DNA from: Cucumis sativus
Taxonomy: Eukaryota; Streptophyta; Magnoliopsida; Cucurbitales; Cucurbitaceae
Length of the DNA stretch: 64,000 nucleotides
Direction: 5' to 3'
Assembly (NCBI RefSeq): GCF_000004075.3
Contig: NC_026661.2
Span: forward strand, 3,100,001 to 3,164,000
Under the pieces are notes generated by a model, which was not told where the DNA came from, did not search any database, and saw only the letters and a list, made by a program, of their open reading frames with translations. A program made the position numbers and the translations under genes. This document shows positions 36,599 to 49,787 of the stretch, piece after piece. Position 1 is the stretch's first letter; the number at the start of each line of letters is the position of its first letter.

Positions 36599-36652
36599 TT
36601 CTAGTTAAGAATTTATCGTAAACATTTCTAGTTAAGAATTTATCGTAAACAT
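36599..36652. repeat. Perfect 27-base tandem duplication
   Basis: The unit ttctagttaagaatttatcg... (27 bases) occurs twice without mismatch, indicating a recent local duplication. Confidence 0.9.
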
Positions 36653-37608
36653 TGAGCCGCCAACGGTATAATATATCATTTGATAAGTTATTATTAAAGA
36701 CCCTCCATTTGCAATTGCATGATTACATGCTATCTATTTTACTTGTCACACGCATAATTTCCTCAATCTAACATTATTTTATGAAGGGAGAGAATAAGTG
36801 AAATCTATTTGATACACCAACCACCTAACTGCCCAGAAGTTTTTAATATAAAACATCTTGAAGTTAGAAATTTAAGTCCCTCATCCATGTTGTATTTTTT
36901 TTTCACTCTACACATTTGAAGTTGTGTTTGGTAAGTCAGTTTTGTGTTTTATGAATTTATTTGACATTGAAAAAAAAAACTTTATCAGACAAGTATAAAA
37001 TTACTCGAAGGAACTAAACTTAAATTTTACTTTAATTTAGTTTAGTTAAAGTATAAGCATAGTCTCCCAACTTTTAGATTTTATATTGCTCTCATCTTTT
37101 TAACTTTTAAAATTGTCTTGAGTGATTTAGTTCATAATACTTTTAAGCCTTTTTAATAATTTAAGTTTTTAAATTGTGATAAATTAACGGTGTTAGTTTT
37201 TATAATTTTACAATTGGCAGACAATTTCATTCCTTCCATCATTCAAAAATATTATCAATACATAATAAATTTTCTTATCGACATAGATGGATAAACTAAT
37301 TAAATACCGATTACATTTATAACTAAAAAAAATTAAACCATTTAAGTATTAATCCAATAAACATTAAAAAGATAGAAACTAAACTAAACACATTCGATTC
37401 ATTATTCATAATCGAAAAACAAGGTAGCAACATATAGGATCTAACAAAGTGGATACATGAAGTACAAAAATGAAAAAGAAAGCTCTCTCTCCCTTTGGAG
37501 AGGGCTACATTATGATATAAATCTAAAGCTAAGGACATATATAATTTTGACATACTATATATATAGATATATGATCACAGCAAGTAGTAGAGGGTTTATA
37601 TATGATTT

Positions 37609-40289
37609 TTAGGAGAAGTTCAAGCGAGAAGTGTAAGTTGCCTTTGGAGACCAATTCCTTGGAATAACATCTCTGGCTGAGAGAGTTTTAGCTGTGGATA
37701 ATGTTGTTACCTTCACTGAAAATGGACCCTTTAAAGGCCCTCCATTTATGCACCATGTTGCACCCCACACATGTGCCATCTCCATCCACTCTTTTGAATT
37801 TGCCTACCACAACACATTATTCATATATATTAGTTTTTGTTGCAAATACAATATAATATATACTACTAATCTTCAACTAAACTATATATATATATATGTG
37901 TGTCAAAATGAGATCGCAAACAATTAACACTAAAAACTATTATCATGATCATTTTTCAACGTGCTCACTATGTCTTGTCTCTTGGTTTTTTTTTATCCTT
38001 TTTTGTGGCCCCTTTCTCACATGGACAGAGCTACCTCAAGAAAGTTATATAAAGTTATAATATCTTAAGTTGGATGATAAATGTGTGGATCTAAACTTGT
38101 GAGGTTGTGTGTGTGATCTCCTAGTTGATTATAGCTTAATGAAAATATGATTAGTATATAAACCTACAACTATATTAACTATGTTTACTTTCAAAGTTAA
38201 TGATCTCAACATGTCAATTGAAAATTATGACTCAATTATATACAGAAAAAGTTAATTTTAAATATTATTGTATGTTATATATTTCTCCAAAAATTGAATT
38301 CAAAATTTAAACCAATTAAGTTTAGAAAACTCAGAATTTTTGTTTTTTAAAATCTTGTTTAAGTTTTTGAAATTTATGTAGGAATTCAATTTAAAAAGAC
38401 AAAACTAAATTCAAAATATATCTTTAAAAAAAAAAGGAGATTCAATAAGACTTATAAATAAACACTTTTTATTCTTTTAATGATTAATATATATAGGTGC
38501 ATTTCAAAGTGCACACTCCACTTTAATTATATAGACAAAATTAAAACAACAAAAAATATTTTTTTTAAAGGAAGAATCTCTCTAATTAAAAAAATTGTAT
38601 GATAAAAGATCAAATCATCAAATAGCAAAATAAACCAATATTGTAAAAATTTAGTAATTCAATCTACAATTTTGCTATACTTACCATAGTTTTTATCATT
38701 TATAATAACTTTGGAGTTGCATATAACATATTTTTTCTTGTAAAACACCAAATAAAAAGTTTTAGATGGTTATATAGTTGTTAAAGTTGAAGATGCTTGC
38801 TTTATATAGTTGTTAAAGTTTTAAGATGCTTACTTGTCTGATTTGCATAGAACCAAGATCTCCATCTCCATCCTCAAACTCCACCAAAAGCGAAAGCCAA
38901 TGATCTGTAGAACCTTCATTCACATGGAACGCTATATTCTTTCCTCTGTACCTACATGGAGTCCTGTATACACATGTACAATCACAATAAAAATCAATTA
39001 AATACCCTTAATATTAATCTCTTTTAACTCATTCACTGGTACTGCACACCCAATTACCTTCTGTACGCTACAGTCAATTCCCCTCGGTCTCGGAGACGGC
39101 TGCCCGCACCAGCCACCGCCATACGTCCAAAGGCGGCACCACTCAGATCAAAGTGAGTCCGGCCATTTGCACAGTACCCACCTGGACACTCGTCAGTTAC
39201 TATGATGGTAACTGCCCGTCTAGCGCATATGGCTCGATCCAAGCACCGAACTTTGTAGCACGCACCACACCCTTCCCCGTCCTTGAACAGGATTGGACTC
39301 ACTGCCCCTACTCTTGCTTTGAATGGCTTCACGTCCACCAAACTACCGTACCCACATGCCCCACCTGATTCATTTCATTCCCCACATGACCATTAATTTA
39401 TGCATACGTCACAAAAAATTAAGATTACAAAAATACATATATATTAAAATAGACCATATTTTGTGATATTTATAGATATTTTTCACAAGTTTAACTAGTT
39501 ATAAAAATTTTGAATTAAATTTATAATTTGTTAGAAAAGTAGTTAATATTAACTTTTTACCTTTAAATCTAATCTAAGATGTGAAATGAAGCTTAAATAG
39601 TGTATGAAATATATGAATCTCAAAATCCAAAAAGAAGCAGTTGTTGAGGTGTCAATATCAATCTATCTTAAAATCCTATTCATTCATTCGATTCAACACA
39701 AAAATAATAATAACAATACAATTATATATTGCATGCTAATTGTTGATGTTTCTTATTTTTATTCTTATTAAATGCAATACTTAGATAAATTAATAATCTC
39801 ACGTCACTTGTCCTCGAGCAAGAATTTTTTGTTGCTGCCGACCACTTGTATATATATATATAACAAAAAAATAAAAAGGGTAGAGACGACTGATAAAAGA
39901 ATTTTGTTTCTGTAAAGATAAATTAAACTACAAGTTTGGTCTCGTGTTAATACGTCTCCTTAAAAAAAAAAATTAATAAATGTCTCTAGATGTTAAACTA
40001 CATATGGTACTTTTTTCAAGAACTTTGGAATGATAACGATTAAATTCTTTCGGTTAATTTTGTAGTTTTTAGTAATAAAGTTAAAAGAAAAAACAAATTA
40101 ATTGTACTGACCGTCGCTGCCGTCGCCTTCTGGGCTGCCATACCAAGTGGCGGTGGCGGGGAGCCAATGCGAAGCTGCGGTAGTACGGTTTGGAAGCTGC
40201 TGAGTTGAATCAACGAGAACAAACTTCCCCACCAGTACAAAATTCACCAACATTATAACATTCCATAAGTACCGAGGGCGGAGGTGCAT
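37609..40289 (-). CDS. EXPB1: Beta-expansin, EXPB1 type, four exons
   Basis: Exons on the minus strand: 40289-40112, 39364-39058, 38963-38834 and 37803-37609, GT-AG and in phase, 269 residues. A hydrophobic secretion signal (about 1-26, RYLWNVIMLVNFVLVGKFVL) is followed by the GH45-like domain: ATWYGSPEGDGSDGGACGYG, GCGACYKVRC, TDECPGGYC and the HFD motif (THFDLSG) characteristic of expansins. The C-terminal expansin CBM63 domain contains KNIAFHVNEGSTDHWLSLLV, FEDGDGDLGSM, GATWCINGGPLKGPF and RDVIPRNWSPKATYTSRLNF. The phrases HVNEGSTD and GPLKGPF match Arabidopsis EXPB1 (At2g20750) as I recall it. Expansins loosen cell walls in the apoplast without hydrolysis. I chose the ATG at 40289 (MHLRPRYLW) as the first that gives a signal peptide. 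A TATA box lies 112 bases upstream. A 32-base duplication abuts the donor of intron 3. Confidence 0.94.
38771..38833. repeat. 32-base tandem duplication at the 5' splice site of EXPB1 intron 3
   Basis: Units 38771-38802 and 38803-38833 (tatatagttgttaaagtt + agatgctt) differ by a few bases. On the minus strand the exon-proximal unit starts with the functional GTAAGC donor, while the intronic copy has GCAAGC at the same place. Confidence 0.75.
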
Positions 40290-40400
40290 TGTTGAGGTTG
40301 GGAACAACAGAAGCACCGAAAAAAAGAGAAACAGTAACTGAAAACAGTCGTTCTGCCGACAGTTCTTGAGATAGCGAAGGAAGTTGGGAGTTAAGAGACC

Positions 40401-40410
40401 TTTTTTTATA
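40401..40410 (-). promoter_or_regulatory. TATA box of the beta-expansin gene
   Basis: Minus-strand CATTATAAAAAAAGG lies 112 bases before the ATG and is followed by a short leader. Other TATA-like strings (40500-40510, 40600-40608) occur further upstream in a moderately GC-rich patch. Confidence 0.5.
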
Positions 40411-43400
40411 ATGAGTGGTTAAATTACAAATATTATATTTTTACTTTGAAAGGACGAAGATAGCCCTGCATTTTGAGTTTAATTACGGTGGGCCTTAGAG
40501 GTATAAATAATGAATGGCCCACCGGTAGTTATGGCAAGAATTTCGGGTAGCCTGTTTTGGAAGACGTTTAAACAGTTATTACGTCGTCGTTTTTTAGGGG
40601 TATATAATAACGGTCGAAAAGTGTATGAATAATAGCGGTTGGGAAGGTAAGGGATTAGGAACGATGTCGTTTTGAGAGTTGGTAATTTAATTTTTTCTTC
40701 TTTTTTTTTGGTTGGGTATGAAGAAATGTGATTTTGCGGATTTTGTTGACATTGTAAGCAATTATTTGTTAGGTTGTGAGATATATGGTTTGCCCCCCAT
40801 CGATCACGTGCATTACCTTTTTCTCATTCATCATCTATTGCTTTCTTTCAATTATTTGAGTTTTTTTTTTTTTCTTATACATAAATACAATTGAGGATAA
40901 TATATTAAACTTAACATCTCGTTTTTTTTCTTTTTTTTTTAGTAAGTTAAGTTTACATTTCCTAGAAACAAATAAAGAAAATCGACAAGCTAGTTATAAG
41001 CACCATTGTAGTGGGTAAGATTTTGTTGGTGGTTGCGGTGCTTTTAAGTTCAAGGCATTCTAGGAATACAAGGGTTTGTATGTTTTTAAATGAAAAGGCA
41101 AGACCTTGAGATATTTAGTTAACTATGTTGAGCTTTGTGGGTTTTATACTCTTTCTTTGAGTAAGCAAGCTCTCTAACTTTTTTCTACTAAAATTGAAAG
41201 AGTGGATAGATGATTGACTTAAACTAGGTCTTGGGTTCGACATGGGTTGTTCATGTACTTGAATTAGTAAACATATTCTCTATGTTAAGAGTCTCAACAA
41301 GAACAACAACCGCTACGTGGGCTACGCTCAAAGAGGCATTTTTCTCTATTTTTCTTAAGAATGTTGGAAATAGTTAAAGAGAATACATTGACTAGGTCAA
41401 ATTTCTCAAATTCTTTGAGCCTAGGCTTTCTTTCTCCTTGGCTTACTCTTGTGGAAGCAAGACTTTTCATGCTCAAATGTAGAAGGGATGGGTGGGATTA
41501 AGCCTTTAGGTCTAATCCTAGTAGGCTTTAGCGAGTGCCAACAACTACTTTTATGGAAGAGTATTAAAAAGTCATTAGCTAAGACTCACTTGGTAGTGAA
41601 ATTATAGTAATAGCAAAGAAAGCGTTGAAAATGTTAAAATAATTAAAAGGGATTGCAAAAGTTGTGGGTGTTGTGTAAGAGGTTTAGAAAGCTACATAAA
41701 AACTCGAAGTACTCGAATCAATTGTTAACTAAAATAGACTTCTCCATCGTTATTTTGATCCTCGTTGCACATAACTAACATCATTTGAGAGGTAAAAGCT
41801 TTTAAAAAACATTTCTAAAAGCTAGATTTTTGTATTTTATTGACTAATTATACAATTGAATTGAAGTAAGTTTAAAACGAGTTCAAAATTAAAAATCTAC
41901 CGTATCCACCAAATATTTAATTTGTTACATCTCCCAAATATAGTAATTAATTTTCTTTAAAAGAAAAATTGAACCGATACTTTTGGTGATCTTAGTTAGA
42001 TTTTTGTAGTGGGTTAGGTTTAAAGTAAATAAAAGTTTTATACATATAAAAAGGAAAAAAAGAAATAATGGAATGATATAAGGAAATGATATATAATTTA
42101 TAAGGACACATGGATGAAAAAAAAAAAAAGAGAAGAAAACAAGAAAAAGAGTGGAAAAGGAAAAGAGAGTTGATTTGGAAATCCATGTGTGGAAGAAAAA
42201 GAAGAGAGAAAAGATATGTATATTATTAAATAGAAGAATGCATGTGGAAGAATATTGGACGTTGTTCAATTGAATCTTCAAAATCTTCCACGTGCCCGTC
42301 TCTCTTTATAACCGCAAATTACTCCAATTATTACTTTATTATTTATTATTATAATTATAAATGTAATGATTCCTTTATCTTTATTTATTTGGAAGTTAAA
42401 AGCATATATTCTAGAATGTGACTTCAACCATTATATATACATCATAATATATCATAATCTCATTATCACGTGACCCTATCGAACATAAATAAATGATCAA
42501 ATTAGTATAAAGTAAAAAATAAGATTCATGAAAACTCGTGGGTGTGTCATGCCAAAGGGTGAAAATTGTTTCAAAGAAGTCATTAATATGATGTAATCAT
42601 TGATCGGTGGTTAACGTTTTATGACATTAACATAAAAATTAAATTGAACTCAACACATAAGATGAAACAATCATCATATCTATAGCAAAAGATCACTTAA
42701 CCAATGACTTCTTTCAAACATATATAATTAGTAACAAATATTGTATATCTTAGATAGAAATTGTGGGCTTCCTTACTCTAATATGGTAGTCCAAAATAAA
42801 CGACGTGTGGGTAAAAATAAATCATGAGAGCCTAGTTCGACATTTATTCTTGTCAAATTGTTTATTAAAATAAGAGTATTTAAAGAAAAGTCTAATGAAT
42901 ATTTGTTTGTTATTCTTTTTAATATTTCCGGGAAGTGAGTAAAGATGGAATTTTGACAACTATGGGCTAATTGTTCTATCTTTACACGAGTTCCACCTTG
43001 GTGTACATTGGACTTGAGTTGGCTGCCTCGTGCCATTCTTTTTCTTCATTAATCATTCCTCACAATATCTTCCTTGCTTTTATTTTATTCTTTACATATT
43101 ATATCTAATTTATAAGTTCTACCACTAACATGGTTTTATATATTTCCCTATCATACTTACAATTCTCAAATCCGGTTCTTTCACACTTAGATGTTGCACA
43201 ACAAGTCTTACGTCCAGGAAAGATAATTCATTAATATAATTGAGTCAGACAATCACAATGTTGTACTTATCTATATACAATCAAGATTTATATAATGACA
43301 TTTGTAGAGCTAACCTGATAAACATTCAATTGACTCTATGTAGATGTGAGACTCCCTCGCTTTAAAATTTAGGTTCCTGATCTAAGTATGAGCGTGTGAG

Positions 43401-46047
43401 ACACTCTCTTACTAGAAGTTATCTTTTTATTTTCTCTTTGTGATCACTCCCTTCATTCGAGTGAACTTAGGCTTCCTCCTAAGTCTACGGGAACTCATTC
43501 TAAAATAGAACCTTAGGCTCTCCCTAAAGATGAAAGTTTCTTCTTAATTGAATTGGTTTTTAGGCTCCCGTTAAAGTAGTATAGTATGTTTGAATTAAAT
43601 TTAGTCTTAAACAAACTACTCACAAAAACAGTAGCCACACACACAAAAGAATGTTTGCTTCAAACATTCTTTTTTGTCAAATTAGAATGAAGAACAAGCA
43701 ATACAGTAGGTGCAACATCCTAGTAAAAAATGCTTCTAGAGCTTAAACAGCAGAAAAATATACACATAATAAATCAATTGAGTTCTACGAAAGACAAATA
43801 TCCTAGTTAATCAAATCTGAAAAAAAAAATATTATGTATGATCTGCAACAATCGAGATAACAACGAAAATTTGAGGACATTCACAAAAATAGCTTAGTAG
43901 TAAGCTAGAAAACTTGAGCATATATATATCTAGCCAATTAGCAATGTACCCTAACAAATACATACATATGTATATATATAACAAGTTAAGTTTTAGCATA
44001 TCTCAAAATTCTACAAAAGTGTTATTCCAAATTTACCCTTCAGTAGTTGGCTTTTATATTTTAGTTATTGGTGGAGAAAAATGAAATCAACCCACACAAA
44101 TACATTACATTGAATTGGGGAAAATTTGTCATATTAATCTGTATTTTAAAAAAATAAAAAATCATTGGTTGGATTCGATTTAATTAAAAAACTAACGAAA
44201 ACTTAATCGAATTGATCATATAAGTATTATACGCTTAAATTTTGATGGACACTGTACTATGAGATATTTTATTTTATTGAATAAAATGATGGACTATATT
44301 AAGAGACAAATATGAAAACAAATAGTTACATCATAAACATTTTTTTTTTTTGACATTATTCAAAAATGTCAATAGATGTCTTAATATGACAGGTGAAATA
44401 CTCACATCAATCAAATTTCAATTATAAATAAGTGTCAATGATTTTGGATCAATATTGTTATGACATATATAATAATTGTTGATTTTTAGATTTATTAATT
44501 GCAAATTAATAGTGGATCAAAATATCTCTAATTAAGAAAATCTAAAATTCAAATCATAACCATTAAGATTTCACTGACTATAAAGAAATTAAATATTTTT
44601 AAATTCTACCACTTTTAGTAATTAAAAAGAAAATCTAAAATCCAAACAATGAATGCTCCCTTAACTATAGTCTTAAGAAATAATATAGAAAAATAGCTAT
44701 CTAACTAATGCAAAAACATAATATTTTCAAACAAAAGAACATGAAATCACTTTTCAAAGCCCCACAATGTTTAACACAGACTGTGTATGTATCATAAGGA
44801 TTCTTTTTAAACAGATATAAAAATTAAAATAATGCAAATGAAAAAAATTAAGGAAAAGAATGAATAAATTCAATAATGAGTGATTTTTTTTAAAGGAATA
44901 AACTGAGTTAAAACAATTTAGTATTAAAAGTAGAAATACAGAGGAGAAATGTAAGTTATGAAAACAAACCATTTGAAAACATTGAACTTGAAGAAATGGA
45001 GGCATCAATCAACTTTGCACTAAACTATATTTGATTCAGATTTTGTAGAAATGAAACCAAGAGTTAATCACCAAATTTTGTTATTTTTAACGATTTTCCT
45101 TCCACATTAAAGAGAACAGATTTTTAGGTATTGAATCCACTTTAGGGTTATATTTTTAAAATGTCCTTTTAGGTATGAAAATTTTCAATCAATAATTTTA
45201 GAGATAATTATACACAGTTTTACCCTTTTTACATCAATGTAAAATAAATAATTTGTATTTATAAAATTCTATTAATAATGGAGAGATAAATATACATTTA
45301 TGAAAAAAATAATACGTTTAATATAATTTTTTTTCATTGATTTTCAATTGGGGAGAGAGAAAATGACATTTAATATGATTCTTTTTTTTCATTTCGTTTT
45401 TCATGTTTGTTTTTATACCATGTAAAATATTCCATTGTTTATTTAAAAATATTTAATATATATATATGTCCGTATCTTTTTAGAAAAGTAATTAATACAA
45501 CTTAAACGTAAAAATTTTGAACCTGAGACCTCTTATTTTTGGGTACATATACATTTATTCGTTAGATTGTGTGTATAAGAACCCTTTTCATCTATGGGTG
45601 ATTTGGAAAAATGGGGTGTTTTTTAAAAAAAAATTGGTGTTTTCAGAACCACGGGTAAAATGGATGGATTTTTTTTGTCATTTTCTATGGTGGGTCTCAT
45701 TTCTATAAATTATTCTTTAGTTGAATAATATATTTAAGTAGAAAGTTAAATGGTAACTTTATTGTTTAATTTATTTTGCTTTTAATAAAATTAACTATAT
45801 TTTTGATATTTTGATCGTTTTTTTTTTAATTTTATAACTTTTGATATTGTATATACTCAATTTTCGAATGTTCCATTTGTTACAAAAAAAAAAATTTAGT
45901 AATTTTAAATTCATGAAAATTTGAAAATTAGAAATTATTTGTTAATAAAAGTAAAGGTAATAGGAGATGGAGGGATAAATTGAAGAATATGGTATAAATC
46001 AATAATAAACCAATTGTGTGTATATGTGTGAATGAAGAGAAGAATAT

Positions 46048-46074
46048 TAATAATAATAATAATAATAATAATAA
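46048..46074. repeat. (TAA)n microsatellite
   Basis: About nine uninterrupted TAA units. Confidence 0.9.
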
Positions 46075-46182
46075 TTACAAATAATAAATTAAATCAGATG
46101 AGTCCACTGACCATTTCTTTTCGTACTTTTGCGTTGACTAAGGAGAGAAAAAATTGAAAACAGAAAGAGAAAGAAAATAATG

Positions 46183-46259
46183 TAGAATGCATCTCTTTCA
46201 AGAAAAGAGACGCATTCTAATCAACCAAATGAAAAGAGACGCATTCTAATAAACCAAAA
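46183..46259. repeat. Inverted repeat joined to a 29-base tandem duplication
   Basis: TAGAATGCATCTCTTTC (46183-46199) pairs with GAAAAGAGACGCATTCTA (46202-46219) across a two-base loop, with one mismatch and one indel. The right arm is then repeated as a 29-base unit (46202-46230 and 46231-46259, few differences). Confidence 0.8.
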
Positions 46260-47968
46260 GATCCACCTCTTTTATCCAAATACTTTTGAAAACATCCATT
46301 TTGACCACTTTTTTTTTTAAAACACCAAGCTTTTTCGAATCACCCTTCATCTCCATCTCTTCTTCCCCTATCTTCACCTCTTTCTAAAGATCATGTTGTC
46401 AATTGGATGAATGACCAATAAAAGAACAGCTCCATCACGAGCCTGACACTAGGAGCTTCGCCCTATACTTCACCTTCCGTTTGCAACCACCACCGTGAAA
46501 GAAGAAAAATGGGGGAGGAGGGAGGAGGAAGAATAGAGTTTTAAAGGGTTTTCTCTATTTAAAAACATCACTAATAGGCATGAAACCGAATTGTACATGA
46601 GCGAGAGATAAAAAACATGAAAACTTGAACTAAGGCTACCAAACCCATTATAAATGGGGCCAATGTTTCTGACATTGAACATTGAAGTTGAAAGAGCCCA
46701 TTTTAAATGGCCCAAATCAGCCATATCAAATTCGTTATTTATACCTTGAAAATGCAAAAATTGCATCCTAGTCCTTCCAGTCCAAAAATGAAATCAAATA
46801 CATAGGAAAATAAGAACAAAAAGAAAAAGAAAAACAACTTCTTACCAAAATATCTGAAATAAATAGGTTTACATAATTACATTTCCTAAAGGATCCACCA
46901 AGAAAGGGTGCGACTTCCAAGCATGCAATAATATGGTCCTCTTATGAGGCAGCAAGCAACACTATATGGTTATGTTTCATCCTACTAACTACTATTGGAT
47001 ACATGGCTGATTTAATCATTTGTTCGTGTCCCCTGATAATCACTAAATACGAACTCAAAACTTACTTTTTCTGTATAAAAACAATCAAAAGCTGCTTCAT
47101 GACCTCATTGAATACTTTAGCAAACAACATGATAAATCAAATATATTGCTAATGCAACATTCTTTTATTTTCAAATTACCTGAGATAACAGAAAACAGAA
47201 GTGGGCCTTGAAACACTGTTAAAGCAATGGAAAAATGGTTGATTCTTCAACTTTTTGACGCATGTTGTTGTAATTTCACTCTCAATTTCGTCATTAACGT
47301 CGATTTCTATTCTTGATATGCTCAGAACTTACTAAATAATCAAATAAAATCAAAAAAATCTTAGAACGATTCGAAATTAAGTAGATCAAGTAGTACATTT
47401 TTTTAACAACAATATAATAGGAGGTTATGTTTGTTTGATTTAATCAATTTTCGTCTTCAGAATGGTTGAGTTAATGATATTAAAGTTGCAGACTTTCTAG
47501 GTGCCGCCATCATTGCCACCCACCCTTCATACATTCACTTAGAGGTGTTTGTTCTCTTACAGTACTTTAGCCCCACCTGTCTTTGTTCTTCACCTCTGTT
47601 TTCCTATGGCACTCTACTTTCTTATTTAAGAGCAACACACCAAATTCTCATTAATTCAAACCATGAAATTAAAGTATTAATCATTCTCTTATTTTACCTT
47701 TGAAGGGCACTTTTGAACCCAAAGAAATAAGAAAGATAATTAGGGAAAAAAAGTGAAATTAAGAGATGAGATATAAAAGAGCTCAATGAAGATCAAATAT
47801 AGTTTATTTTGTAGAAGCCACACACAAGAATTGGAGTCCCCCAAATATCATCAAATGGCTTTATGAGAATAAATATCAATTTGAAAAGAATTTAAGAAGT
47901 TGGCATTCCCACGGCCCACAGTGGTCCAATAAAAAAAGCTCTACCTTTTCTCCTTCCTCTAGATACAC

Positions 47969-48081
47969 GACACGTAGCTGGGGCTTTCGATATCTCAAGA
48001 TCTAACCGTTCGATACAATTTCAAAATGCATCTGCCTCGTCAGATCGGATACCCTATTCCTTAAGCCTTTCTCTTTATAAG
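47969..48081 (+). promoter_or_regulatory. Core promoter of the 42-aa peptide gene
   Basis: An ACGT-core site GACACGTAGC (47969-47978) is followed by a TATA box TTTATAAG (48074-48081) about 105 bases before the ATG, with a CA-rich probable start region near 48098-48115 (ccataacaaacagagaac). Confidence 0.5.
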
Positions 48082-48184
48082 AAGAACCCACCCCCATAAC
48101 AAACAGAGAACAGAATAAAAATCTAAACTTGTGGGGAACCCATAATTTATTTGTTTGATATTTTTTGATATCGTGAGTGAAAGA

Positions 48185-48313
48185 ATGAGTGGGTTTGAGA
48201 AGCAAGTGAAGGAAAGGGCTAAGGAATTGAAGAGTTTGTTCAAGAAAGGAGTGAAGGTTGTGGGGGAAACTTGCAAGAAAGGATGGCATAAAGTGAAGCA
48301 ATTGAAAGGCTGA
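48185..48313 (+). CDS. Small basic peptide (42 aa), unknown function
   Basis: An ATG at 48185 opens a 42-codon frame: MSGFEKQVKERAKELKSLF, then a KKGVKVVGE section, a single Cys (TCKKGW, C30) and HKVKQLKG at the C-terminus. It has 12 Lys, 1 Arg and 4 Glu (net about +9), and its first half has a heptad-like hydrophobic spacing fitting a cationic amphipathic helix. There is no signal peptide, so it is probably intracellular. A TATA box, ACGT element and short leader precede it, and the frame has higher GC than its flanks. I do not recognise the family. Its brevity means standard gene finders usually miss it. A chance frame is possible but less likely given the promoter and coding-like composition. 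Confidence 0.6.
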   Translation: MSGFEKQVKERAKELKSLFKKGVKVVGETCKKGWHKVKQLKG

Positions 48314-49787
48314 TGATGATTCATTTTTATTATTCCTTATAGATTCATTCTTCTGTAAAATTCTTCTGGATTTAGTTTTGTTTTGAATTGAATCATTTAT
48401 TATTTAATTTGGTTGCCTTAGTTTTTCTGGGTTTGTTGATTTTGAATGTTGTTTATTGTTTTTGGATCTGAGTTTTTATTGATGCTGAAAATTTGAATTG
48501 TGTTCTTGTAATCCCTTGATATGGATATGTCTGGCGATTAAATTCAATTTCTTTTTCTCGTTCATAAGATTGCGAATTTAGGTGTTCTAAGAAAAAAAAG
48601 AGTAAAACTTATTTAGGATTTGTTTCCTTCTCGTTTGAACCTCTTTAATTCTCAGATGATGCTATGGGTACTTCTCGATTTGTTTTTATCATCTTTCTTT
48701 GTTTCTTCCCATACATAACTTAGTGTTTCTGATTTAGTGAATTTTTCTTTTTGGTGTGTTTATGAAGTTCTTTTAAAAAATTAAAGGAAAAAAAATCTCA
48801 AACTCCAAACCGAACTATTCTTTCTTTTTTTAAAAAAATTGACTCTCAAACTAACTTGTTTTTGGTTGAATCAATATAGGAAAATTGTTATGAAATTATT
48901 TACAAAATTAAAAAAAATAATCTAAACATGGGTTTATATTTAGCCACAACTTTTAATAATAATAATAAATATCTATAGAAATTGTCAAAAAAAAACCATA
49001 GAAAAAATCTCTAAATCAAAACTAATCAAAGGCTTTTTTGAAATTTCCACATTTTTATTATGGAAACTTATTGTTTAATAATAACCAAAATAATTGATAT
49101 GTTATGGTTTCTTTTTAATTATACAAAGACAATTTGATGGTAATTGTTGGATTAAACTCTCCTTTTGGAATTAAACCATTTAAATCAATCATTTTGAGTA
49201 AATATTTTTTATTAAAACTCTTCAACATAATTTATTTTATTTAATAAATTTTTTCTATTAGAAAAACTAAACAATAATAACTTCTTGCATAGAACCTAAT
49301 CCCTTAGTCAATGAAATATCAATAATAATAATTTATTGATGTTTCTAAAAACTTAAAAAAACAAAAAACAAAAAGTTCAAAAAAAGTAATAATTAAAAAC
49401 CTTTTTTCTTTATAAACAAGTTAAAATGTTTATTGATTATATTATATATTTACCTTAGGATATTTTGTTACATAATTTTTTTCCACTCTTTGGTGATTAT
49501 TTAGTATGAGAATAATATTCATTCACACTTCGTCTCCATAATTAATCTTAGAAATGAGTAAGCATTGGGGTAAGAATTATAGTCTCATTCTAAAAATGGA
49601 GATTTATTAGTCTCACCCTTACGAGCTGACCATTGTGTATCCTCAAGGGTTTAGGGTTTATGTTTATAGCCATTTTTGTTCGGAGTTCCGACTGAGTTGC
49701 TAAACGAAAGCTCTTTTCATTCTCAATTTGATTTTATATATATATCATTCATCAATTCTCATGGTCTTTTATCTTTGAATCAAGAAG
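48314..49787. other. Intergenic before the PPR array; no gene recognised
   Basis: 3' flank of the small gene (T-rich, likely 3'UTR to about 48560), then an AT-rich spacer with poly-A/T runs. Near 49640-49665 'gggtttagggttt' is a telobox-like motif upstream of the first PPR gene. Confidence 0.5.

Larger units (their letters stand above)
32610..37608. other. Intergenic between ERF gene and beta-expansin; no gene recognised
   Basis: About 5 kb, AT-rich. Notable items listed separately: a GC-rich hairpin island (33795-33850), an orphan promoter-like block (35821-35868) and a perfect 27-base tandem duplication (36599-36652). Segments near 35015-35240 and 35480-35620 are less AT-rich and could be decayed transposon, but I recognise no domain. 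A faint MITE-family remnant may lie near 33560-33650. Confidence 0.55.
40411..47968. other. 7.5-kb gene desert, AT-rich
   Basis: No gene recognised. 40490-40690 is relatively GC-rich with two cgtcgtttt/tgtcgtttt motifs (about 40583 and 40666). 41280-41560 and 43320-43580 have sequence complexity suggestive of decayed transposable elements, but no domain. A (TAA)n microsatellite is at 46048-46074 and a hairpin/tandem repeat at 46183-46259. A TATTTAAG-type TATA-like site at about 47623 precedes only a 5-codon frame. Confidence 0.55.

Noticed and set aside
41925-42281. 118-codon Phe/Ser/Leu-rich frame (minus strand)
   Set aside because: It comes from a purine-rich tract (42110-42210) on the plus strand. 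No start context, domain or promoter.
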